The notes beneath the pieces are model-generated. The model was not told the DNA's origin. It made no database searches and saw nothing but the letters and a program-made list of their open reading frames with translations. Source: Pseudotamlana haliotis (lineage in GTDB: Bacteria; Bacteroidota; Bacteroidia; Flavobacteriales; Flavobacteriaceae). Taken from it: a stretch of 64,000 bases of DNA. Position 1 is the stretch's first letter, and each line of letters begins with the position of its first letter. The position numbers and the translations under genes were made by a program. Shown here in pieces: positions 51,986 to 61,017 of this stretch. The stretch lies in NCBI RefSeq assembly GCF_008806375.1, contig NZ_WAAT01000050.1, positions 1 to 64,000 of the forward strand. Reading direction: 5' to 3'.

Positions 51986-52735
51986 ATGAAGAAACACATA
52001 CCTAATGCGCTAACACTTTTAAATTTATTCAGCGGAAGCATAGCGGTGATTTTGGCAGTCAATAATCAACTTGTAAGCGCTGCTTTTTTTGTGTTTCTGG
52101 GTATATTTTTTGATTTCTTTGATGGTTTTGCTGCAAGGAAACTTAATGTTTCTAGTGAACTGGGCTTGCAGTTAGATTCTTTAGCCGATATGGTTACTAG
52201 TGGTTTGGTGCCAGGGATCGTGATGTACAAGTTGCTAGAGCTATCACTTCCAGTTTGGGGTGATTCAGAAGCTTCTGAACTAACAGCTTTAAGTTTCGAA
52301 AATTTGGAGTTTAATATGATTTTACCGTTTTTCGGACTCCTAGTCACGCTTGGTTCGGCTTATCGATTGGCTAAATTCAATATCGATGAAGAACAACAGT
52401 CTTACTTTAAAGGATTACCAACGCCTGCCAATACCATATTAATTTTGGGCTTGCCTTTAATTTTAGAGTTTCAGAGTAGTGAGGTGATTCAAGCAATTAT
52501 TCTTAATAAATGGTTTTTAATAGGGCTTACTTTTTTAAGCTGCTATATTTTAAATGCCGATATCAAATTATTTGCCTTAAAGTTTAAAAACTTTGGTTTT
52601 AAAGATAATGCGATACGTTATGTGTTTTTAATCTTATCACTTGTGTTTATTGTAGTTTTAAAATTTATAGCTATACCTGCAATTATTCTATTGTACCTCA
52701 TATTATCGGTATTCGATAATGTAACTTCAAAATAA
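51986..52735 (+). CDS. pssA: CDP-diacylglycerol-serine O-phosphatidyltransferase
   Basis: Makes phosphatidylserine, precursor of phosphatidylethanolamine. It has the CDP-alcohol phosphotransferase motif in FDGFAARKLNVSSELGLQLD followed by SLADM (DGxxAR...G...D...D). About eight hydrophobic segments make it an integral inner-membrane protein of 249 residues, the type II PssA layout. The start MKKHIPNALTLLNLFSGSIA is typical. The DUF808 gene follows after four bases. Confidence 0.93.
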   Translation: MKKHIPNALTLLNLFSGSIAVILAVNNQLVSAAFFVFLGIFFDFFDGFAARKLNVSSELGLQLDSLADMVTSGLVPGIVMYKLLELSLPVWGDSEASELTALSFENLEFNMILPFFGLLVTLGSAYRLAKFNIDEEQQSYFKGLPTPANTILILGLPLILEFQSSEVIQAIILNKWFLIGLTFLSCYILNADIKLFALKFKNFGFKDNAIRYVFLILSLVFIVVLKFIAIPAIILLYLILSVFDNVTSK

Positions 52736-52739
52736 AATC

Positions 52740-53627
52740 ATGGCATCAGGTTTTTTTGCACTATTAGATGATATCGCCAGTTTAATGGATGATGTAGCTG
52801 TAATCAGTAAAGTTTCAGCTAAAAAAACAGCGGGTATTTTAGGTGATGATTTGGCGGTAAATGCTGAGAAAGCCACTGGTTTTATGGCTTCTAGAGAGTT
52901 ACCTGTTTTATGGGCCATTACAAAAGGCTCGCTGCTTAATAAATTAATTATTCTGCCTATAGCCTTTTTGTTAAGTGCTTTTGCGCCATGGGGGATCACC
53001 TTAGCTTTAATTTTAGGGGGAGTGTATTTGGCTTTTGAAGGGGTAGAAAAGGTAATTCATTTTTTGTTTCCGCCAAAAGGAAAGCATGAGCTACCAAAAG
53101 AAGAAAAAGTCAATATAACGAAAGAAGAACGTGTAATAGCTGAAAAAAAGAAAATTAAGGCTGCTATTTTAACTGATTTTATCCTGTCTATAGAAATTGT
53201 AATCATTGCTTTAGGCACGGTGGTGGAACAGCCCATTTTAACGCAAATTCTTGTAGTGAGCATTGTTGCTTTAATTGCAACTATTGGGGTTTACGGTATT
53301 GTAGCACTCATTGTGAGAATGGATGATTTCGGATTTAAACTCATCAGTTTAAACGATAGTAAGAAAAGTTGGTCTAGCCTATTAGGAGGCTTACTTGTCA
53401 ATATGCTGCCGTGGGTGATTAAAACCTTGTCAGTAGTAGGTACTATTGCCTTATTACTTGTGTCAGGTGGTATTTTTGTCCATCATATTGAGCTGTTTCA
53501 CCACTTTTTAGATGAGCTGCCTTTTGTGGTAAGAGAATTAATTTTCGGAATTTTAATTGGTTTAAGCGCTTTTATTGTTGTGGAAGTTTTTAAACGAATC
53601 CTTAGGTTGGTTAAAAGTGAATCGTGA
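52740..53627 (+). CDS. DUF808 (YedI-like) inner-membrane protein
   Basis: A 295-residue polytopic membrane protein. The start MASGFFALLDDIASLMDDVA followed by KTAGILGDDLAVNAEKATGF is characteristic of DUF808. Several hydrophobic helices follow (LIILPIAFLLSAFAPWGITL, an IEIVIIALGTVVEQ segment and others). The function of the family is not known. It is co-transcribed with pssA. Its last codons merge into a dispersed repeat. Confidence 0.88.
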   Translation: MASGFFALLDDIASLMDDVAVISKVSAKKTAGILGDDLAVNAEKATGFMASRELPVLWAITKGSLLNKLIILPIAFLLSAFAPWGITLALILGGVYLAFEGVEKVIHFLFPPKGKHELPKEEKVNITKEERVIAEKKKIKAAILTDFILSIEIVIIALGTVVEQPILTQILVVSIVALIATIGVYGIVALIVRMDDFGFKLISLNDSKKSWSSLLGGLLVNMLPWVIKTLSVVGTIALLLVSGGIFVHHIELFHHFLDELPFVVRELIFGILIGLSAFIVVEVFKRILRLVKSES

Positions 53628-53668
53628 GATGCAAAACGTGAGACGTGAATCGTTAATCGTGAAAAGTT
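53616..53668. repeat. GTGAGACGTGAA-type repeat, related to 6489-6610
   Basis: Copies of CGTGAGACGTGAATCG and GTGAATCGTGAG run from the end of the DUF808 gene into the spacer. They match the element between the ABC permease and ATPase genes, showing a dispersed family. Confidence 0.65.
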
Positions 53669-53741
53669 AAAAATGAAAAAAATGGCCACCGATTATACGG
53701 TTAAAAACATAAATGTTCCGATTTTATAATAAAGAATACAG

Positions 53742-53809
53742 GTTCTCAACTTCGCTCGAACATCACTTCTGAAGTTGTTTATTTATGGTGTTCGAGCGGA
53801 GTCGAGAAC
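53742..53809. repeat. Hairpin repeat GTTCTC...GAGAAC
   Basis: GTTCTCAACTTCGCTCGAAC pairs with the reverse complement of GTTCGAGCGGAGTCGAGAAC with few mismatches. It lies between the convergent DUF808 and lptB genes and could act as a bidirectional stop, although no long T-run follows. Confidence 0.65.
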
Positions 53810-53849
53810 AGTTAAACAAATAAACGATTCAACAAATCAACACTCCCAG

Positions 53850-54590
53850 CTACTCCCGAATCTTCTTCTTACGCAATTCAAAATTCTGACCTAAATAAAC
53901 TTTTCTAACCATCTCGTCATTGGCGAGTTCTTCTGGCTCACCGGCTTTAAGAATACTACCTTCAAACATTAAATAAGTTCTATCGGTAATGGCTAAAGTT
54001 TCTTGTACGTTGTGGTCTGTAATTAAAATACCAATATTCTTTTTGGTAAGCTGCGCTACAATACGTTGAATATCTTCAACGGCAACAGGGTCAACCCCTG
54101 CAAAAGGTTCATCGAGTAAAATAAAATTAGGATCGGTAGCTAAGGCACGTGCAATTTCGGTACGACGACGCTCACCACCAGATAATAAATCACCACGACT
54201 TTTACGAATGTGCCCCAAACTAAATTCATCAATAAGGGCCTCCATTTTATGAAGCTGCTCTTTTTTAGAAAGCTTCGTAAGCTGTAACACACTTAAAATA
54301 TTGTCTTCAATACTTAGTTTTCTAAATACTGAGGCCTCTTGTGCTAAGTAACCAATACCGTTTTGGGCACGTTGGTACATGGGGTATTTGGTAATTTCAG
54401 TATTGTCTAAAAATATATGTCCGCCATTAGGTTTTATCAAGCCTACAATCATGTAAAAAGAGGTGGTTTTTCCGGCACCATTAGGGCCTAGAAGTCCGAC
54501 GATTTCCCCTTGTTTAACTTCAAGAGAAACGTCTTTTACCACTTTTCGTCCGCTATAGGACTTCATTAAATTTTGAGCTTTTAAAATCAT
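53850..54590 (-). CDS. lptB: LPS export ABC ATPase
   Basis: ATPase of the LptBFG complex that extracts lipopolysaccharide from the inner membrane. Motifs: Walker A GLLGPNGAGKTTSFYMIVGL (~33), Q-loop YLAQEASVFRKLS, signature LLSGGERRRTEIARALA, Walker B FILLDEPFAGVDP and the switch His region ILITDHNVQETLAITDR. All are diagnostic of LptB. It follows the CMD/tatC/kdsD genes on the same strand with a 74-base gap and has its own -7 element. Confidence 0.94.
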   Translation of the reverse strand: MILKAQNLMKSYSGRKVVKDVSLEVKQGEIVGLLGPNGAGKTTSFYMIVGLIKPNGGHIFLDNTEITKYPMYQRAQNGIGYLAQEASVFRKLSIEDNILSVLQLTKLSKKEQLHKMEALIDEFSLGHIRKSRGDLLSGGERRRTEIARALATDPNFILLDEPFAGVDPVAVEDIQRIVAQLTKKNIGILITDHNVQETLAITDRTYLMFEGSILKAGEPEELANDEMVRKVYLGQNFELRKKKIRE

Positions 54591-54609
54591 AATCTTATGT
54601 ACTGAATGC

Positions 54610-54617
54610 CAAAAATA
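54610..54617 (-). promoter_or_regulatory. Bacteroidota -7 element TATTTTTG for lptB
   Basis: On the minus strand TATTTTTG lies 19 bases before the lptB ATG, matching TAnnTTTG. Confidence 0.5.
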
Positions 54618-54664
54618 CTAAATTGATAAGGAGTAAGGTCGTAATTTTTCTATTTATATTAGGG

Positions 54665-55012
54665 TTAGCTTTGGGTTTCTAGCTCATCCCAAAACTCATA
54701 AGCCCGACGTAAATGCGGAATAACAATCGTGCCCCCAACTAAGGTCGCAATACTCAAAGCTTCAACAACTTCTTCCTTTTTTAAACCTATTTTGTAGGAG
54801 GTTTCTAAGTGGTATTTTACACAGTCATCGCAACGTAAAACGGTAGAAGCGACTAACCCTAGTAGTTCTTTTGTTTTAACATCTAAGGCGCCTTCCGCGA
54901 AAGCGTTAGTATCTAGATTGAAGATACGTTTTATAATTTTATTGTTGTCGGCTAAAATTTTATCGTTCATTTTAGCGCGGTAGTCGTTGAACTCTTGAAC
55001 CTTATTTGACAT
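54665..55012 (-). CDS. Carboxymuconolactone decarboxylase / AhpD-like protein
   Basis: A 115-residue all-helical protein of the CMD/AhpD family. It has the redox motif C61-x-x-C64-x-x-x-H68 in RCDDCVKYHLETS and a downstream EVVEALSIATLVGGTIV helix. The CxxC points to alkylhydroperoxidase-type thiol chemistry rather than decarboxylation. It overlaps the end of tatC by 11 bases; the substrate is unknown. Confidence 0.87.
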   Translation of the reverse strand: MSNKVQEFNDYRAKMNDKILADNNKIIKRIFNLDTNAFAEGALDVKTKELLGLVASTVLRCDDCVKYHLETSYKIGLKKEEVVEALSIATLVGGTIVIPHLRRAYEFWDELETQS

Positions 55013-55829
55013 GTTGTTTTTCTTTACGTTTTTGGTTTCTAACTACAATTTTAGAAATAAGAATACTTACTTGGTATAAAATTAATATAGGAATAGCTAC
55101 AATGACTTGACTCGCAATATCTGGAGGAGTAATAACAGCGGATAGAATGAGTACGATAACCAAAGCATATTTTCTGTATTTCTTTAAAATTTCTGGGGTT
55201 ACTAAGCCTATTTTAGTAAAGAAATAGATAATAATAGGCAATTCAAAAATAAGTCCAGAGGCCAATGCCGAAGAGCGCACCAAGGCAATATAAGAACTAA
55301 TATCAATTTGATTATCCACCATCTCAGAGATGCTGTAATTGGCTAAAAAGTTTATAGATAAAGGGGTGACAATATAGTAGCCAAACAGTACGCCAATAAA
55401 AAATAGTACCGAAGAAATTATGATGAAACCTCTAGAGTGTTTACGTTCGTCGCTGTGTAAACCAGGGCTTACAAACTTCCATAGTTGGTAAATAATATAG
55501 GGGAATGAGATGATGAATCCGCCTAAAATGGCTGTCCAAATATCGGCAGAAAACTGTCCGGCCATGGTTCGGTTTTGTAATATAAGTGGAATTTTTTCAT
55601 TACAAAATGTTGTGTCTAAGCCCAATAAATTAGCCGTTTTACAAAGGAAATCATAAGTAGGGAAACTCATGTTTAACGGGGCGAAAATGATCTCGTTGAA
55701 GATAAATCGACTAAAAATAAAGGCCAATGTTCCTACTAAAACAACAGCACCACAAATACGAATAAGGTGCCAACGTAAATCTTCAAGATGGTCTAAAAAA
55801 GACATCTCGTTAATATTCTTTTTCGCCAT
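55002..55829 (-). CDS. tatC: Sec-independent translocase subunit TatC
   Basis: Integral membrane receptor for twin-arginine signal peptides. The start NEMSFLDHLEDLRWHLIRI contains the conserved FLDHLEELR-type motif. Six membrane helices follow, with FIISFPYIIYQLWKFVSPGL and FELPIIIYFF as conserved parts. Flavobacterial TatC has a longer first periplasmic loop, visible here (FPTYDFLCKTANLLGLD...). It overlaps kdsD by one base. No tatA/B is in the window. Confidence 0.94.
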   Translation of the reverse strand: MAKKNINEMSFLDHLEDLRWHLIRICGAVVLVGTLAFIFSRFIFNEIIFAPLNMSFPTYDFLCKTANLLGLDTTFCNEKIPLILQNRTMAGQFSADIWTAILGGFIISFPYIIYQLWKFVSPGLHSDERKHSRGFIIISSVLFFIGVLFGYYIVTPLSINFLANYSISEMVDNQIDISSYIALVRSSALASGLIFELPIIIYFFTKIGLVTPEILKKYRKYALVIVLILSAVITPPDIASQVIVAIPILILYQVSILISKIVVRNQKRKEKQHVK

Positions 55830-56794
55830 TATATAATCCCCTCTTTGATTAAATCATGTAAATGAACAATACCGGCGTAATTTCCATCTTCTTCTACCAA
55901 TAATTGTGAGATTTCGTTACTTTCCATTACTTCTAGAGCTTCAATAGCCATGGCTTTAGAGGCGATCGTTTTAGGATTAGCCCCCATAATGTCTTTAGCT
56001 CTCAAACTAGAAAAATCATCCACTTTAGAGAGCATTCTACGCAAATCACCATCAGTAATGATACCAATGATTTTTTGATTTTCAACGACCGCGGTGACAC
56101 CAAGCATCTTTTCGGTAATTTCAATAATCACCTCTTTAATACTGGTATCAGGCCCCACTTGAGGTTTTTCGTTTACCGATGAAATATCATGAACTGTTAA
56201 ATATAATTTTTTTCCTAAAGCCCCTCCTGGGTGGTATTTTGCAAAATCATTACTGGTAAAACCTCGTAATTCTAGTAAGCAAATGGCCAAGGCGTCTCCA
56301 ACAACTAATTGTGCTGTTGTACTGGTGGTTGGTGCTAAATTATTAGGACAAGCTTCTTTTTCGGTGTATGCATTCAGTACAAAATCAGCATGTTGACCTA
56401 AAAACGAGTTTTCATTCCCAGTAATGGCTATTAATTTATTTTTCGCACGTTTTATTAGCGGAACAATCACTTTTATTTCTGGTGTGTTACCACTTTTTGA
56501 TAAGCAAATCACCACATCATCTTCAAGAATGAGGCCTAAATCTCCATGAATGGCATCGGCGGCATGCATAAAAACAGCAGGAGTTCCTGTAGAGTTTAGA
56601 GTGGCTACAATTTTGTTTCCAATAATGGCACTTTTACCAATTCCGGTGATAATAACTCGACCTTTGGAGTCATAAATCAGATTAACGGCATTAGCAAAGT
56701 CCTCGGTAACAAAGTTAGATAAGTTAGCAATAGCCTGACTTTGCATCTCAATGGTCTGCTTGGCAATATTAATAATAGACTTTTTGTCTTTCAA
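55829..56794 (-). CDS. kdsD: Arabinose-5-phosphate isomerase
   Basis: Converts ribulose-5-phosphate to arabinose-5-phosphate for Kdo synthesis (LPS core). The SIS domain has GRVIITGIGKSAIIGNKIVA, STGTPAVFMHAADAIHGDLG and ICLSKSGNTPEI. Two CBS domains follow from about residue 205 (VTAVVENQKIIGIITDGDLR and ISQLLVEEDGNYAGIVHLHD). The start is a TTG at 56794, divergent from recQ. Clustering with lptB fits a shared role in LPS biogenesis. Confidence 0.93.
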   Translation of the reverse strand: MKDKKSIINIAKQTIEMQSQAIANLSNFVTEDFANAVNLIYDSKGRVIITGIGKSAIIGNKIVATLNSTGTPAVFMHAADAIHGDLGLILEDDVVICLSKSGNTPEIKVIVPLIKRAKNKLIAITGNENSFLGQHADFVLNAYTEKEACPNNLAPTTSTTAQLVVGDALAICLLELRGFTSNDFAKYHPGGALGKKLYLTVHDISSVNEKPQVGPDTSIKEVIIEITEKMLGVTAVVENQKIIGIITDGDLRRMLSKVDDFSSLRAKDIMGANPKTIASKAMAIEALEVMESNEISQLLVEEDGNYAGIVHLHDLIKEGII

Positions 56795-56995
56795 AATTTC
56801 GTATTTTTGATCTGATTTTTAAAGAATTTAGTATCTTTAAGTAATAATCAGAATTGAATTTTAAATGTAATTTGAATTTTCGTTACAAAACTAACGAAAA
56901 AATAAATGAGGGATCTTTAATTACATTAAATTATTAGTTCTTTGATTTTGGTTATTTTATTAAGAAGAAGCAAGTAAAATAATTATTTTAAATTG

Positions 56996-59200
56996 ATGTC
57001 AATAGCAAAAAACGACTTACATGCAGCTTTAAAAAAGTATTTTGGATTTAATCAATTCAAAGGACTACAAGAAGGAGTTGTAGAAAGTATATTATCAGGG
57101 CAACACACTTTTGTGATCATGCCAACTGGTGGCGGTAAATCTTTATGTTACCAATTACCAGCATTAATGCAAGAAGGTACAGCCATTGTGGTTTCCCCCT
57201 TAATTGCTTTAATGAAAAATCAAGTAGACGCCATTCGCGGTGTTTCTAAAGAAAATGGTATAGCCCATGTTTTAAACTCTTCACTGAATAAAACAGAAAT
57301 TAAACAGGTTAAAGAAGATATTACCAACGGGGTAACCAAGTTGTTATATGTAGCACCAGAATCCTTAACCAAGGAGGAAAATGTTGAGTTTCTAAGATCT
57401 GTGAAAATTTCATTCATGGCCATTGATGAGGCCCACTGTATTAGTGAGTGGGGCCATGATTTTAGACCAGAATATAGAAATTTACGTCATATCATTAAAC
57501 GTATAGGCGATAATATTCCAATTATTGGTTTAACTGCAACCGCGACACCAAAAGTTCAAGAAGATATTATAAAAAACTTAGGGATTCATGATGCTAAAAC
57601 GTTTAAAGCATCCTTTAATAGACCTAATTTATACTACGAGGTTCGGCCAAAAACTAAAGATGTTGACGCCGATATCATTCGATTTATCAAACAAAACGAT
57701 GGGAAATCTGGTATTGTTTACTGTTTAAGTAGAAAACGTGTTGAAGAATTGGCACAAGTTTTACAAGTAAACGGAATCAATGCTGTGCCTTATCATGCGG
57801 GGTTAGATGCTAAAACACGCTCTAGTCATCAAGATAAATTCCTTATGGAAGATGTTGATGTGGTTGTAGCTACCATTGCCTTTGGTATGGGTATCGATAA
57901 ACCCGATGTGCGTTTTGTCATCCACCATGATATTCCAAAAAGTATTGAAAGTTACTACCAGGAAACAGGTCGTGCAGGTAGAGACGGTGGTGAAGGCCAT
58001 TGTTTGGCTTTTTACGCGTACAAAGACATTGAAAAACTAGAAAAATTCATGTCAGGTAAACCCGTTGCCGAACAGGAAATAGGGCATGCATTACTGCAGG
58101 AGGTTGTCGCTTTCGCGGAAACATCCATTTCGCGTAGAAAATTTATTCTTCATTATTTTGGGGAAGACTTTGATAATGCCACCGGTGAAGGTGGTGATAT
58201 GGATGATAACGTAAGACATCCTAAAAAGAAAACCGAAGCTCAAACGGAAGTTAAATTATTGCTTGAAGTGATTCGTGATACGAACGCCAAGTATAAATCT
58301 AAAGATTTAGTAAATGTTATTGTAGGGCAGGAAAATGCCTTGATTAACTCTCATAAAAGTAACGAGCAGCCTTTTTTTGGTACGGGTAAAAACCATGATA
58401 AGAAATATTGGATGGCCCTTCTAAGACAAACCTTAGTGGCTGGTTATCTTAAAAAAGACATTGAAACTTACGGCGTGATTAAACTCACAGATGCTGGTCG
58501 AGATTTTATTGAAAACCCAGTATCCTTCTTAATGACCGAAGATCATATTTTTGAAGGTGCACAAGAAGATGGAACTGTGATTACTGCTCAAAAAACAGGA
58601 GGAGCCGTTTCTGATGCCGCATTAATGAGTTTACTTAAAGATTTACGTAAAAAGAATGCTAAGAAATTAGGCGTGCCACCTTTTGTGATTTTTCAAGACC
58701 CATCCTTAGAAGATATGGCTTTAAAATACCCAATTACCTTAGCAGAATTGGCTAATGTACACGGTGTTGGTGAAGGTAAGGCCAAAAAATACGGTAAAAG
58801 TTTTATTGAACTGATTGCAACATATGTTGATGAAAATGATATCACACGCCCTGATGATTTGGTAGTGAAATCTACGGGAAGTAACTCGGTTAATAAATTA
58901 TACATCATTCAAAATATTGATAGAAAACTGCCTCTTGATGACATCGCTGCGGCTAAAGGCTTAAGCATGGAAGAGTTTATTAAAGAAATGGAGGCGATTG
59001 TGTACTCTGGTACCAAATTGAATATCGATTATTGGATTGATGATATTTTAGACGAAGACCAACAGGAAGAGATTCACGACTATTTCATGGAATCAGAATC
59101 TGATAATATTACCGAAGCTATTGATGAGTTTGATGGCGATTATGATGATGAAGAGTTGAGGTTGTATCGGATTAAGTTTATAAGTGAGGTAGCGAATTGA
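56996..59200 (+). CDS. recQ: ATP-dependent DNA helicase RecQ
   Basis: A 3'-5' DNA helicase of recombination repair, 734 residues. Motif I MPTGGGKSLCYQLPALMQ, motif II DEAHCISEWGHDFRPEYRNL, motif III GLTATATPKVQEDI, motif IV-V IVYCLSRKRVEELAQ and ATIAFGMGIDKPDVRFVIHH, motif VI QETGRAGRDG. An RQC region follows, in which the zinc-binding Cys set of E. coli RecQ appears to be missing (ISRRKFILHYFGEDF without paired Cys). The HRDC domain is near 555-610 (LANVHGVGEGKAKKYGKSF), and there is a ~100-residue acidic C-terminal extension usual in Bacteroidota. The ATG at 56996 follows a TTG directly. Confidence 0.94.
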   Translation: MSIAKNDLHAALKKYFGFNQFKGLQEGVVESILSGQHTFVIMPTGGGKSLCYQLPALMQEGTAIVVSPLIALMKNQVDAIRGVSKENGIAHVLNSSLNKTEIKQVKEDITNGVTKLLYVAPESLTKEENVEFLRSVKISFMAIDEAHCISEWGHDFRPEYRNLRHIIKRIGDNIPIIGLTATATPKVQEDIIKNLGIHDAKTFKASFNRPNLYYEVRPKTKDVDADIIRFIKQNDGKSGIVYCLSRKRVEELAQVLQVNGINAVPYHAGLDAKTRSSHQDKFLMEDVDVVVATIAFGMGIDKPDVRFVIHHDIPKSIESYYQETGRAGRDGGEGHCLAFYAYKDIEKLEKFMSGKPVAEQEIGHALLQEVVAFAETSISRRKFILHYFGEDFDNATGEGGDMDDNVRHPKKKTEAQTEVKLLLEVIRDTNAKYKSKDLVNVIVGQENALINSHKSNEQPFFGTGKNHDKKYWMALLRQTLVAGYLKKDIETYGVIKLTDAGRDFIENPVSFLMTEDHIFEGAQEDGTVITAQKTGGAVSDAALMSLLKDLRKKNAKKLGVPPFVIFQDPSLEDMALKYPITLAELANVHGVGEGKAKKYGKSFIELIATYVDENDITRPDDLVVKSTGSNSVNKLYIIQNIDRKLPLDDIAAAKGLSMEEFIKEMEAIVYSGTKLNIDYWIDDILDEDQQEEIHDYFMESESDNITEAIDEFDGDYDDEELRLYRIKFISEVAN

Positions 59201-59302
59201 GGAGTTCAGGAGTTTAGGAGGTAAGTAGTAAAGGAGTTAAGTAGAGGAAGTGCTACGCTTAAAAAAAAGCTTTACTAAATTTATTAATCTTATTGCAATC
59301 AC

Positions 59303-59310
59303 TATCTTTG
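59303..59310 (+). promoter_or_regulatory. Bacteroidota -7 element TATCTTTG
   Basis: An exact TAnnTTTG match 22 bases before the immunophilin ATG. Confidence 0.55.
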
Positions 59311-59332
59311 TGCTTTCTTAAAAAATAGAACA

Positions 59333-60265
59333 ATGCAAGACGGATTATACGCAAAATTTAATACTACAAAAGGAGAAATTTTAGTTGCTTTAGAATTTCA
59401 AAAAACACCTGGTACAGTTGGTAACTTTGTGGCTTTAGCTGAAGGGAATTTAGAAAATTCTGCTAAGCCTCAAGGCACAAAATACTACGATGGTTTAAAA
59501 TTCCACAGAGTTATTCCTGATTTTATGATTCAAGGTGGTTGTCCTCAAGGGACTGGTTCTGGAAACCCAGGCTACCAATTTGATGACGAATTTCACCCAG
59601 ATTTAAAACATGATGGTCCTGGAGTTTTATCTATGGCTAACGCTGGTCCTGGTACAAACGGGAGTCAGTTTTTTATCACCCACGTTGAAACGTCTTGGTT
59701 AGATAATAAGCACACTGTTTTTGGTAAAGTTTTAGAAGGACAAGATGTTGTTGATGCTATTGCTCAAGGTGATAAAATTGATTCATTAGAAATTATTCGT
59801 GTTGGTGCTGAAGCCGAAGCGTTTAATGCTGTTGAAGCTTTTAGAACTTTTGAAGGTTCTAGAGAAAAACGTATTGCTGAAGCTAAGGCTGCTGCCGAAG
59901 CTGAATTGGATAAAATAGCTGCTGGTTTTAGTAAAACTGATAGTGGTTTACGCTACCAAATCATTCAAAAAGGTGAAGGGGCTAAAGCTGAAAAAGGTAA
60001 AACCGTTTCTGTACACTATAAAGGGCAGTTATCTGATGGTACTGTTTTTGATTCGTCATACAAGCGTAACGCACCAATTGATTTTCCATTAGGAATGGGA
60101 CAAGTTATCGCTGGATGGGATGAAGGTATCCAATTATTAAGTATTGGTGATAAAGCACGTTTTGTGATCCCTAGTCACTTAGGATACGGAAGTAGAGGTG
60201 CTGGAGGGGTTATACCTGCAGATGCTACTTTAGTTTTTGATGTAGAATTAATGGACGTGAAATAA
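59333..60265 (+). CDS. Dual immunophilin: cyclophilin-FKBP fusion peptidyl-prolyl isomerase
   Basis: A 310-residue cytoplasmic protein (no signal peptide) combining two unrelated prolyl isomerases. Residues 1-~160 are a cyclophilin ([20 protein letters not shown] with the catalytic Arg, [33 protein letters not shown]). A charged alpha-helical linker (~165-200) leads to an FKBP domain ([59 protein letters not shown]). This order is known as CFBP and has been described in flavobacteria. Codon use looks optimised (rich in GGT, GCT, GTT), suggesting high expression. A strong terminator follows. Confidence 0.94.
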   Translation: MQDGLYAKFNTTKGEILVALEFQKTPGTVGNFVALAEGNLENSAKPQGTKYYDGLKFHRVIPDFMIQGGCPQGTGSGNPGYQFDDEFHPDLKHDGPGVLSMANAGPGTNGSQFFITHVETSWLDNKHTVFGKVLEGQDVVDAIAQGDKIDSLEIIRVGAEAEAFNAVEAFRTFEGSREKRIAEAKAAAEAELDKIAAGFSKTDSGLRYQIIQKGEGAKAEKGKTVSVHYKGQLSDGTVFDSSYKRNAPIDFPLGMGQVIAGWDEGIQLLSIGDKARFVIPSHLGYGSRGAGGVIPADATLVFDVELMDVK

Positions 60266-60286
60266 TCGTTTAAATTATAATTTTAT

Positions 60287-60330
60287 AAAGGCTGTTTAAA
60301 TGTAACTTTAAACAGCCTTTTTTGTTTTTT
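60287..60330 (+). terminator. Rho-independent terminator of the immunophilin gene
   Basis: AAAGGCTGTTTAAA and TTTAAACAGCCTTT form a perfect 14-base stem with a six-base loop, followed by TTGTTTTTT. It starts 21 bases after the stop. Confidence 0.93.
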
Positions 60331-60362
60331 ATGAATTTCTATTTGCGTAATTTTCAGATGTA

Positions 60363-60456
60363 ATACCAATTATGATTTAAAAGGCGCCCTAAATAGTTTG
60401 AAATATGAGTTTAATAGAAACAAATTATAGGGCTCATTTTAGGTTATAATTGGTAT
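60363..60456. repeat. Small palindromic element with ATACCAATTAT ends
   Basis: A 94-base stretch bounded by ATACCAATTAT and its exact inverse ATAATTGGTAT, with inner complementary GCCCTA/TAGGGC. It resembles a MITE-like or REP-like element in flavobacteria. It ends seven bases before the next start codon, so it may act on that gene's expression. Confidence 0.75.
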
Positions 60457-60463
60457 ATAATCA

Positions 60464-61012
60464 ATGCCTATGACCGACGAAACACTTGAGAAATTAAAAT
60501 ATCCAATCGGACATTTTGAATGTCCTGAAAACATTTCAGAAGAAAGTATTAAGAATTGGATTTCTGTTTTAGAAGAATTTCCAAATCGTTTAGAAAAACT
60601 AGTAAGCGGTTTAAATGATGACCAATTGGATACCGTATATAGACCAGGTGGGTGGACCATTAGACAGGTTGTTCATCATATTTCTGATAGTCATCATCAC
60701 AGTTATACACGGTTTAAATGGGCGCTTACAGAAGACACACCTGTGATAAAAGCGTATTTTGAAGACCGCTGGGCTGAGCTTGTAGATTCTAAATCAGCTC
60801 CTATAGAAATGTCTCTGCATCATATCAAGGCTATTCATTTTAAATTGGTATACTTATTGAGAACCTTGTCTATAGCAGATTTAAACAAAAGTTTCATTCA
60901 TCCTGAAACAAACAGTGAAGTGAAGCTTAATTATCAAATAAGTAATTATGCCTGGCATAGTAATCACCACTATGCACACATTGAAAATACTATAAATCGA
61001 AAAAGATTATAA
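60464..61012 (+). CDS. DinB/YfiT-like putative metal-dependent transferase
   Basis: A 182-residue four-helix protein of the DinB superfamily, YfiT/BstA branch. Metal-ligand His residues lie in RQVVHHISDSHHHSYTRF (~67-75) and NYAWHSNHHYAHIENT near the C-terminus. The start region YPIGHFECPENISEESIKNW is typical of YfiT. Relatives are bacillithiol S-transferases or are annotated as metal-dependent hydrolases. Start at 60464 (another ATG at 60470). The GNAT gene follows after five bases. Confidence 0.85.
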   Translation: MPMTDETLEKLKYPIGHFECPENISEESIKNWISVLEEFPNRLEKLVSGLNDDQLDTVYRPGGWTIRQVVHHISDSHHHSYTRFKWALTEDTPVIKAYFEDRWAELVDSKSAPIEMSLHHIKAIHFKLVYLLRTLSIADLNKSFIHPETNSEVKLNYQISNYAWHSNHHYAHIENTINRKRL

Positions 61013-61017
61013 TTAAA

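Noticed and set aside
52066-53263. Minus-strand frames of 68-93 codons opposite pssA and the DUF808 gene
   Set aside because: They are antisense to well-recognised genes and show no family features.
59201-59260. GGAGTT/GGAGGTAAG-rich stretch as a ribosome-binding or regulatory element
   Set aside because: It consists of imperfect purine-rich repeats just after recQ without a start codon in reach; probably low-complexity intergenic DNA.
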